DNA of 13,033 nt from an uncultured Prevotellaceae bacterium (GTDB lineage: Bacteria; Bacteroidota; Bacteroidia; Bacteroidales; Bacteroidaceae). Positions 1 to 5,916 of the stretch are shown here, piece after piece. The position numbers and the translations under genes are program-made. The stretch covers positions 1 through 13,033 of the forward strand of contig CAMHPM010000013.1 of NCBI GenBank assembly GCA_946187025.1. The letters run 5' to 3'. How positions within the stretch are numbered: position 1 is the first letter of the stretch; each line of letters opens with the position of its first letter. The notes below the pieces were generated by a model, which did no database searches, was not told the DNA's origin, and worked only from the letters and a program-made list of their open reading frames with translations.

Positions 1-3
1 ACT

Positions 4-846
4 ATGAAGCAGAAAAAAGAACAGAGTAACATGTTCGCATGTGTATTTACTGTGAAAACCACAAGCATCATCGCCGTTCTACTTCTTGTTTCGATGTTCC
101 TACCGATTCCGGCCACAGCACAAAACAAAGCAGGAGAGCACTATGTGCAAGGATTACACGCCAGGCAGGAAGGCAATATGGAACGAGCCTTCGAGTATTT
201 CAGTCAATCTGCCCAGGAGGGCGATGCACGTGCCTACGACTGTCTGGCCGAATGTTACCAGAAAGGACTTGGTGTGAAGACGGACGAATCCAAGGCTATT
301 GAATATTATGAGAAGGCAGCTGAGCAAGGCATCCGACACGCACAGAAAGCACTTGCCGAGTACTATTCGGAAGGCACACAAAAAGATCAGCAAAAAGCCG
401 CATACTGGGCAGGAAAGGCTGCGCAAGAGACCTACGATGTCATAGCTATCCTGCCTGAATTCAAAGGTGGCGATTACGCATTAATAAAGAGGTATGTGGA
501 TAACTATTGCTCCGTCTATCCCGAAGAGGCACTAAAAGAGTCGGCCCAAGGACTAGTTATAGTTGATTTCGTGGTCAACGAACATGGATGGATTGAAGAT
601 GTGAAAGTAGACAGGAGCCCACATCCTTCCTTCAACCAGATTGCATTAGATTGTATAATGAGTATGCCAGCATGGGAACCTGGGAAAAAGGACCTCGGGA
701 AAGAAGGCCTTAAAGATCCGGATGCCATAATCGAAAAGGATGGGCCCTGGGAGATTGTATGTAAAAAAGTGCGCTGCCGATACCGTTTGCCTGTTACCTT
801 CCGCTTATTGGACTTTGAAAACGGTATCAGGAAAAAGAACAACTGA
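4..846 (+). CDS. Secreted Sel1-repeat protein with C-terminal TonB domain
   Basis: The 280-residue product begins with a signal peptide. A hydrophobic core at about residues 19-36 is followed by a likely cleavage site near ATAQ (37-40). Two to three Sel1/TPR-like helical repeats follow at about 43-140, with characteristic A-x-Y-x-L-A-x-x-Y-x-x-G-x-G-V and A-I-E-Y-Y-E-K-A-A-E-Q-G patterns. A TonB C-terminal fold occupies about 148-268: a LPEFKGGDYAL entry, VIVDFVVNEHGWIEDVKV, a MPAWEPGK loop and a closing LPVTFRL. In Bacteroidetes this TonB_C form is common in periplasmic or envelope proteins. Sel1 repeats mediate protein-protein contacts. The actual partner cannot be seen. The first ATG is 3 bases from the window edge, so an upstream start cannot be excluded; Met10 is an equally plausible start. 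The gene converges on the leu operon and belongs to a different transcript. Confidence 0.85.
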   Translation: MKQKKEQSNMFACVFTVKTTSIIAVLLLVSMFLPIPATAQNKAGEHYVQGLHARQEGNMERAFEYFSQSAQEGDARAYDCLAECYQKGLGVKTDESKAIEYYEKAAEQGIRHAQKALAEYYSEGTQKDQQKAAYWAGKAAQETYDVIAILPEFKGGDYALIKRYVDNYCSVYPEEALKESAQGLVIVDFVVNEHGWIEDVKVDRSPHPSFNQIALDCIMSMPAWEPGKKDLGKEGLKDPDAIIEKDGPWEIVCKKVRCRYRLPVTFRLLDFENGIRKKNN

Positions 847-882
847 CGTTCAGTATAACAAACTGATATAGTTTTTATTTAA

Positions 883-933
883 CCCAAATCGGTCATCAGG
901 GTTGTAGTTATCACAAATCCTGATGACCGATTT
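883..933. repeat. 15-bp inverted repeat between convergent genes
   Basis: AAATCGGTCATCAGG (886-900) pairs perfectly with CCTGATGACCGATTT (919-933) around an 18-base loop. It lies between the convergent ends of the Sel1 gene and leuB, where a two-way terminator would be expected, but no T-run follows the stem on either strand. The left arm, CCCAAATCGGTCATCAG (883-899), recurs with one change at 7919-7935, which suggests a dispersed repeat. A weak 5-bp hairpin (850-866) followed by a T-rich stretch (871-880) just upstream may serve the Sel1 gene instead. Confidence 0.7.
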
Positions 934-958
934 ATAAAGATGGGAATAAGGATAATCC

Positions 959-2020
959 TTACGCTTTCTTGATATAATCTACAATCCACTGCCCTACCTC
1001 GCGTGTGCCGTATCGTGCTCCACCTTCGACTTGAATTTCAGGCGTGCGCACGTTCTGGTCGAGGCTGGCGTTTACTGCCTGGCGTATGAGCGCACCTTCT
1101 TCCTTCAGGTTGAAGTATTCGAAGAGCATTGCTACCGACAGTATCTGTGCCAACGGGTTGGCAATGTTCAGCCCTTTGGCTTGCGGCCACGAGCCGTGGA
1201 TTGGTTCGAACACCGGTGTATGCTCGCCAGTGCTGGCCGACGGGAGCAGACCCATAGAGCCGGTGATGCACGAACCCTCGTCGGTGAGGATGTCGCCGAA
1301 GGTGTTCTCGGTCACCATCACATCAAAGAAGGTAGGCTCCTGAATCATGCGCATGGCTGCATTGTCCACATACATGTAGTCGGTCACAACCTCCGGATAC
1401 TCTGGTGCCATCTCTTGTGCCACGGCCCTCCACAGACGGCTCGATGCAAGCACATTGGCCTTATCGACAACAGTGAGGTGCTTACGGCGCTGCATGGCAT
1501 ACTGGTATGCCACACGCAGTATGCGCTCCACCTCGTGACGGGTGTAGTAGTTGGTGTCGTAGGCCACATCGGTGCCCTCCTTCTTCTCACCGAAATACAT
1601 GCCTCCGGTCAGTTCGCGGATGCAGATAAAATCGGCACCGCGCACCAGTTCGTCTTTGAGCGGCGACTTGTGTATGAGGCAGTCGAAGGTCTCGACCGGA
1701 CGTATGTTGGCAAAGAGTCCGAGCTTCTTGCGCATGGCGAGCAGACCTTGCTCAGGGCGCACCTTCGCATTTGGGTTGTTGTCGAACTTAGGGTCGCCCA
1801 CCGATGCAAACAGCACGGCATCGGCCTCCATACATGTCTGGAAGGTCTCTTCAGGGAATGGGTCGCCCACCTCATCGATGGCGTGCGCACCACACAGTGC
1901 TTCCTTATACGACACGCTGTGTCCGAATTTCTCACACACGGCAGTCATCACTGCCACTCCCTGTTCCATAATCTCGGGGCCTATACCATCGCCCGCGAGT
2001 ACTGCGATACGTAATACCAT
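959..2020 (-). CDS. leuB: 3-isopropylmalate dehydrogenase LeuB
   Basis: LeuB is an NAD-dependent cytoplasmic enzyme. It oxidises and decarboxylates 3-isopropylmalate to 2-ketoisocaproate in leucine synthesis, and it can do the same to erythro-3-methylmalate in the citramalate route. The 353 residues match the family length. Visible motifs are GDGIGPEI near the N terminus (10-17), the arginines of RKKLGLFANIRPV (97 and 107) and R135 in CIREL, the catalytic Tyr142 in GGMYFGE and Lys187 in VDKANVL. The metal aspartates are Asp219, Asp243 and Asp247, the last two in NTFGDILTDE. The family signature GSMGLLPSAS and the NAD-site FEPIHGSWP are also present. The ATG at 2020 fits the usual start. It is the last gene of the operon, 34 bases after the citramalate synthase-like gene. 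The frame is intact. Confidence 0.96.
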   Translation of the reverse strand: MVLRIAVLAGDGIGPEIMEQGVAVMTAVCEKFGHSVSYKEALCGAHAIDEVGDPFPEETFQTCMEADAVLFASVGDPKFDNNPNAKVRPEQGLLAMRKKLGLFANIRPVETFDCLIHKSPLKDELVRGADFICIRELTGGMYFGEKKEGTDVAYDTNYYTRHEVERILRVAYQYAMQRRKHLTVVDKANVLASSRLWRAVAQEMAPEYPEVVTDYMYVDNAAMRMIQEPTFFDVMVTENTFGDILTDEGSCITGSMGLLPSASTGEHTPVFEPIHGSWPQAKGLNIANPLAQILSVAMLFEYFNLKEEGALIRQAVNASLDQNVRTPEIQVEGGARYGTREVGQWIVDYIKKA

Positions 2021-2054
2021 ATTCTAAATGAAAGGATGAAATGTTGGAATAATG

Positions 2055-3566
2055 TTAAATCAAATTGAGCATCTTTATTGTTGCTTTGATGGCGGCTTCG
2101 GTTTGGTCGGCATCGAGTGCATGGGTGCGATATGTCTTTTCGTTGTATGTCCATGTGATGGTGGTCTGCACGAGAGCATCGGTGCGTCCGCCAGGCGGAA
2201 TGCTTACCACATAGTTGGTGAGCCATGGGAACTGCCGTCCGAGGCGATCGCGATAGATGTGGCGCACAGCTCGCACGAATGCATCGTACATACCATCGCC
2301 CATAGCCGACTCTTCAAACACCTCGTTATCGACTTCAAGCTTCACGCTGGCCATCGGTTTGAGGCCATAGGCCGTACTGACCATGTAGCTCAGCAGTTTC
2401 ACGTGTTCGTTCACCACGCTATGCTTCAGCACATCGCTCACGATATACGGCAAGTCCTCCTGAGTCACTATCTGTTTCTTGTCGCCCAGTTCGATGATGC
2501 GGTCGGTGACACGTCGTGCCTGTTCGGGTGTGAGCTGCAGGCCCAGTTCCTCAAGGTTTTTCTGTATATTGGCCTTACCGCTGTTTTTCCCAAGTGCGTA
2601 CTCGCGTTTGCGTCCGAAACGCTCGGGCAGGAGGTCGTTCTGATAAAGGCCCATCTTGTTGTCGCCGTCGGCATGTACGCCTGCCACCTGAGTGAACACA
2701 TTCTCGCCGATTATCGGTTTGTTCGACGGGATGGCAATACCCGAGTAGCTGGCAATGAGGCGGCTTACCTCGACGAGCTTCTCTTCGTTGATGTTGGTAG
2801 CTACCTGCAGTTGGTCCTTCAGTATGGCCTGCACACTGCTCAGTGGTGCATTGCCGGCACGTTCGCCAAGTCCGTTAACCGATGTGTGTACACCACGGCA
2901 GCCGTTCATCACTGCCGCCAGAACGTTCGACGTAGCGAGGTCGTAGTCGTTGTGAGCATGGAAGTCGAAATGGAGGTCGGGGAACCACTCCACCATGGTG
3001 CGGATATATTCAGCTGTCTGCACCGGATTGAGCACTCCCAAGGTGTCGGGCAACATGAACCGACGTATCGGCGTATCGGCCAGAGCGCTGACCATGCGAT
3101 GCACATAGTCGGGGCTGTCTTTCATGCCGTTGCTCCAGTCTTCGAGATAGATGTTGACCGCAATACCAAGCGAGCCAGCATACTCGATGACCCGACGTAT
3201 GTCGGCCAGATGCTGGTCGAGAGTCTTCTTGAGCTGATAGGTGCAGTGTCGCTCCGAACCCTTACACAGCAGGTTCATGGTGCTGCATCCGCAGCCATTG
3301 ATCCAATCGACCGACGTATGTCCATCGACGAATCCCAGCACTTCCACCCTGTCTATCATGCCGGCCATGTTGGCCCATCGGCAGATGTTGGTCACAGCCT
3401 CACGTTCGCCGTCCGACACACGGGCCGATGCCACCTCGATGCGATCGACATGCAAATCCTGCAGCAGCATACGTGCCACAATGAGTTTCTCGTGCGGCAC
3501 AAACGACACACCGTTGGTCTGCTCACCATCGCGCAGGGTGGTGTCCATCACTTCAACCTTCCTCAT
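2055..3566 (-). CDS. cimA: Citramalate synthase-like LeuA-family enzyme
   Basis: This 503-residue protein belongs to the DRE-TIM metallolyase family. It has a catalytic barrel (about 1-270), a linker, and a LeuA-type C-terminal regulatory domain (about 385-503). TTLRDGEQ (9-16), the metal histidines of FHAHND (203 and 205) and NGLGERAGN are present. From memory, the sequence resembles Leptospira interrogans citramalate synthase far more than leucine-type LeuA. With a constant offset of 4, the reported pyruvate-pocket and catalytic residues Leu81, Leu104, Tyr144, Glu146, Thr179, Arg16 and Asp17 correspond to Leu77, Leu100, Tyr140, Glu142, Thr175, Arg12 and Asp13 here. The likely reaction is pyruvate + acetyl-CoA to (R)-citramalate, the threonine-independent start of isoleucine synthesis. 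Its start overlaps the leuD stop by 14 bases, indicating translational coupling. The alternative is a second 2-isopropylmalate synthase, and the C-terminal effector (Ile or Leu) cannot be read from sequence. Confidence 0.8.
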   Translation of the reverse strand: MRKVEVMDTTLRDGEQTNGVSFVPHEKLIVARMLLQDLHVDRIEVASARVSDGEREAVTNICRWANMAGMIDRVEVLGFVDGHTSVDWINGCGCSTMNLLCKGSERHCTYQLKKTLDQHLADIRRVIEYAGSLGIAVNIYLEDWSNGMKDSPDYVHRMVSALADTPIRRFMLPDTLGVLNPVQTAEYIRTMVEWFPDLHFDFHAHNDYDLATSNVLAAVMNGCRGVHTSVNGLGERAGNAPLSSVQAILKDQLQVATNINEEKLVEVSRLIASYSGIAIPSNKPIIGENVFTQVAGVHADGDNKMGLYQNDLLPERFGRKREYALGKNSGKANIQKNLEELGLQLTPEQARRVTDRIIELGDKKQIVTQEDLPYIVSDVLKHSVVNEHVKLLSYMVSTAYGLKPMASVKLEVDNEVFEESAMGDGMYDAFVRAVRHIYRDRLGRQFPWLTNYVVSIPPGGRTDALVQTTITWTYNEKTYRTHALDADQTEAAIKATIKMLNLI

Positions 3567-4129
3567 ACTCTTCTATCTTCTCTTTGTTGCTCAAGAGGAA
3601 GTCGATGTCGTCGAATCCGTTGAGGAGGCAGTGCTTCTTGTAGGAGTTGATGTCGAAGTGTTCGGAGTGGGCGGTGGTGAGGTTGGTGACCGTCTGGTTT
3701 GGTAGGTCAACCTTCACCTTGGCCTGCGGGTTGGCAGCTATGGTGTCGAACAGTTCCTGCTGGAAGTCGCGGCTGACGATGACCGGCAGCACGAAACAGT
3801 TGAGCAGGTTGTTGCGATGTATGTCGGCAAAACTCGACGAGATGACCACACGCACTCCGTATCCGGCAATGGCCCACGCGGCATGTTCACGACTGGAACC
3901 GGAACCCCAGTTCTGTCCGCCAACGATGATTTGGTGTACGCCTTCGTGTGGTGCTTCGCAATAGTCGGGTTGGTTCATCACAAAGTCGGCTACGGGCTGT
4001 CCGTCGGCCGTGTAGCGCAGGTCGTGCATGAAGGCATCGCCGAAGAACTTAGGGTCGCGCGATGTGCTGGCCAGGTAGCGTGATTGGAATGCAAGTTGAC
4101 TCTACTGTATGTATTTTCAGATGTTCCAT
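3553..4129 (-). pseudogene. leuD: 3-isopropylmalate dehydratase small subunit LeuD, frame broken
   Basis: LeuD pairs with LeuC to isomerise 2- to 3-isopropylmalate. The natural ATG is at 4129, 7 bases after the leuC stop, and it reads a family-like N terminus ending in ESTCIPI. That frame then diverges and stops after 26 codons. The rest of the protein (SRYLASTSRDPKFFGDAF, then the swivel-domain motif GSGSSREHAAWA and a normal C terminus) is in another frame, closed upstream by a TAG at 4102-4104. The conserved segment ENVDTDQIIP between the two parts is absent from all frames. The junction reads CCA-ATC-ACGC. This fits deletion between two ATC trinucleotides of about 32 bases, or a few codons more, always leaving a frameshift. 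Adding 32 bases restores a 202-residue protein, the family size. The only in-frame restart, the ATG at 4029, gives 158 residues without the N-terminal motif. A real mutation or an assembly error are both possible. Confidence 0.85.
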
Positions 4130-4136
4130 AGTCGTT

Positions 4137-5663
4137 TTATATCTTTCTTGGGTCGGTTACTACTCCTGTTATTGCGCTGGCAGCCACTGTGAGCGGGCTT
4201 GCAAGGATGGTGCGTGCGCCCGGTCCCTGGCGTCCCACGAAGTTGCGGTTGCTGGTCGATATGGCGAGTTTGCCTGCCGGCACTTTGTCGGGGTTCATAG
4301 CCAGACATGCCGAGCACGATGGCAGGCGCAGTTCGAAGCCTGCTGCCTCGAGTGTCTTGTCGATTCCCTCGTCGATGATTTGCTGGCGCACGAGCCACGA
4401 GCCTGGCACGAGCCATGCCACTACCCCGTCGGCCTTCTTCTTTCCTTTCACGACCGATGCAAAGGCACGGAAGTCTTCGATGCGTCCGTTGGTACATGCT
4501 CCGAGGAATACGTAATCGACCGGTGTGCCTTCGAGTCGCTGACCCGGACGGAACTGCATGTAGTCGAGCTGCGACAGGAACTGCGGACGTTCCGTTTCGT
4601 CAATCTGGTCGAGTGTAGGTATAGCCTCATCGACAGCGATGCCGGCACCCGGATTGGTTCCGTAGGTGATGCGTGGTGCAATGTCTTCGGCACGATAGGT
4701 GACCTCTTTGTCGAACACGGCATCGGGGTCGCTTTTCAGCTTGCGCCACTGGTCCACTGCCTTGTCCCATGCCTCGCCCTTGGGTGCATATTCGCGACCC
4801 TTGAGGTAGGCGAATGTGGTGTCGTCGGGGGCAATGAGTCCGGCACGGCTTCCCATCTCGATGCTGAGGTTGCTGAGTGTGAGACGGCCTTCCATCGACA
4901 TGTTGCGTATGGCCGAGCCTGCATATTCGACTGCATAGCCTGTTGCACCCGATGTGGTCATCTGCGCCATGATGTAGAGTGCCACGTCCTTGGCGGTGAC
5001 TCCTGGCTGCAGCTCGCCCTCGATGTTGATGCGCATGGTCTTTGGTTTCGACTGCAGGATGCATTGCGAAGCGAGCACTTGTGCCACCTCGCTGGTGCCG
5101 ATGCCCATTGCAATGGCTCCCACCGCGCCGTGTGTGCTGGTGTGAGAGTCGCCACAGACGATGGTCATGCCTGGCAGCGAGAGTGCTTTCTCGGGTCCTA
5201 CGACATGTATGATGCCGTTATCTTTGGTGCCCATAGCGAAGTGTCGGATGCCGAACTCTTCGCAGTTGCGTTTGAGGGTCTCTACCTGCTTGCGGCCAAT
5301 CGGGTCGTCGATTCGTTCCTGTTGGTCGCTTGGTGTGTTGTGGTCGGGCATTGCAACCACGTGGTCGGGGCGGAACACACCGATGCCTTTATCTCTGAGT
5401 GTGTCGAACGCCTGTGGGCTTGTCACCTCGTGTGCATACAGACGGTCGATGTAGAGTTGTGTCGGTCCGTCCTCTATTTGCTGCACCACATGTGCATCCC
5501 ATATTTTGTCAAAAAGGGTGGACCCTCTCTGTACTTCGGACATCTCCCCCTTTATGGGGAGAGGGCTACCGCATGTATTGGTCGATGCAGACCCTCTCTG
5601 TCCTTCGGACATCTCCCCCTTTATGGGGAGAGGGCTACCGCATGTATTCTGTTGTATGCTCAT
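4137..5663 (-). CDS. leuC: 3-isopropylmalate dehydratase large subunit LeuC with repeat-derived N terminus
   Basis: LeuC is the aconitase-family subunit that carries the 4Fe-4S cluster and, with LeuD, isomerises isopropylmalate (and citramalate). Family homology starts at TLFDKIWDAHVVQQIEDG and runs to the C terminus, about 460 residues, which is normal length. Cluster cysteines are in GACTNG and, 60 and 63 residues later, in LPSCSACLAMNPD, the expected spacing. CGDSHTSTHGA is also present. The usual start (M-x-TLFDKIWD) is missing, because the sequence directly upstream is a palindromic repeat read in frame. Possible starts are the ATG at 5663 (508 residues, AT-rich leader typical of Bacteroidetes), at 5612, or at 5543 (468 residues, MSEVQRGS then LeuC; places the first cysteine at 350, close to 347 in E. 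coli). The open frame continues back through a DUF559 remnant to a TTG at 5855. I favour 5543 or 5663 but cannot decide. Confidence 0.88.
   Translation of the reverse strand: MSIQQNTCGSPLPIKGEMSEGQRGSASTNTCGSPLPIKGEMSEVQRGSTLFDKIWDAHVVQQIEDGPTQLYIDRLYAHEVTSPQAFDTLRDKGIGVFRPDHVVAMPDHNTPSDQQERIDDPIGRKQVETLKRNCEEFGIRHFAMGTKDNGIIHVVGPEKALSLPGMTIVCGDSHTSTHGAVGAIAMGIGTSEVAQVLASQCILQSKPKTMRINIEGELQPGVTAKDVALYIMAQMTTSGATGYAVEYAGSAIRNMSMEGRLTLSNLSIEMGSRAGLIAPDDTTFAYLKGREYAPKGEAWDKAVDQWRKLKSDPDAVFDKEVTYRAEDIAPRITYGTNPGAGIAVDEAIPTLDQIDETERPQFLSQLDYMQFRPGQRLEGTPVDYVFLGACTNGRIEDFRAFASVVKGKKKADGVVAWLVPGSWLVRQQIIDEGIDKTLEAAGFELRLPSCSACLAMNPDKVPAGKLAISTSNRNFVGRQGPGARTILASPLTVAASAITGVVTDPRKI
5521..5579 (-). 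repeat. 59-bp palindromic repeat, copy 1
   Basis: This copy contains CTCCCC/GGGGAG arms (6 bp, loop about CTTTAT), outer CCCT/AGGG arms and a smaller GTCC-TTC-GGAC-like hairpin, here weakened by an A at 5533. It differs from copy 2 by only that base. On the minus strand it reads in frame into leuC, ending in SEVQRGS directly against the first LeuC codons, and it provides an ATG at 5543. Confidence 0.92.
5590..5648 (-). repeat. 59-bp palindromic repeat, copy 2
   Basis: This copy is identical to the one at 5521-5579 except for one base (C at 5602). The two start 69 bases apart (23 codons), separated by a 10-base spacer, so both are read in the same frame and neither adds a stop. Here the GTCC-TTC-GGAC hairpin is complete. 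The near identity suggests recent duplication. Confidence 0.92.
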
Positions 5664-5879
5664 ATTTATATGGTTTAATGTGTGTTTTATGTTGTTAATT
5701 GTTGTGGCGGTATCATACAATACCTGTTCGTTGGTGAAACGGACGATGGTGAAGCCATGACGTTCAATTATCTCCGACCTTATCCGGTCCTCCTCCATCT
5801 GATCAGGAAGGAAATGGTATCCGCCATCCACCTCAATAATAAGTTTTTTATCCAAACATATAAAGTCGGCTATGTAATC
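5664..5879 (-). pseudogene. DUF559 (Vsr-like) endonuclease domain, C-terminal fragment
   Basis: The frame reads DYIADFICLDKKLIIEVDGG, then the tail residues ERHGFTIVRFTNEQVL and NIKHTLNHIN. This is the second half of the DUF559 domain, a PD-(D/E)xK-like fold related to Vsr nucleases. The Asp of ADF and the Glu-Val-Asp of IEVDGG, which match the nuclease-type acidic motif, are retained. The N-terminal helices (the usual R-x-x-x-T-x-A-E-x-x-L-W region) are missing: upstream of Asp the frame runs into a proline-rich translation of the purine/pyrimidine repeat and then into leuA. There is no ATG before the fragment; the first possible start is a TTG at 5855. It is in frame with leuC, so a fusion is formally possible. 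It probably has no function by itself. Confidence 0.8.
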
Positions 5880-5916
5880 AGGGGGAGGGCTGGGGAGAGG
5901 GTCTGGTCCGTCTTCT

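Larger units (their letters stand above)
5521..5903. mobile_element. Putative repeat-bounded DUF559 element remnant
   Basis: The segment between leuA and leuC is bounded by GACCCTCTC (5521-5529) and its exact reverse complement GAGAGGGTC (5895-5903). Inside, on the minus strand, it holds the C-terminal part of a DUF559 endonuclease domain and two 59-bp palindromes. The leuA-proximal end (5881-5903) is a different purine-rich motif, GGGGGAGGGCTGGGG, joined to the shared end. No clear target-site duplication is visible. The native leuC start codon has been lost at the leuC side. It is inferred to be a decayed or partial insertion; the term mobile element is an interpretation. Confidence 0.6.

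Noticed and set aside
886..933. Bidirectional terminator for the Sel1 gene and leuB
   Set aside because: The stem is strong and well placed, but neither strand has a T-run after it. It is kept as a repeat rather than called a terminator.
1031..2014. Plus-strand 327-codon ORF opposite leuB
   Set aside because: It is a shadow of leuB, whose catalytic and metal-binding residues are all present on the minus strand.
3553..4129. Programmed ribosomal frameshift in leuD
   Set aside because: A frameshift could join the two halves, but the conserved ENVDTDQIIP residues would still be missing, so a deletion or sequence error explains it better. No slippery heptamer was seen at the junction.
5521..5648. 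CRISPR array
   Set aside because: There are only two units with a 10-base spacer, the repeats are palindromic and translated in frame, and no cas genes are seen.
2052..5678. Long plus-strand ORFs (2052-3623, 523 codons; 4062-5678, 538 codons) antisense to the leu genes
   Set aside because: Their translations have no recognisable domains and odd composition rich in His, Cys and Val. They are mirror frames of well-conserved genes on the minus strand.
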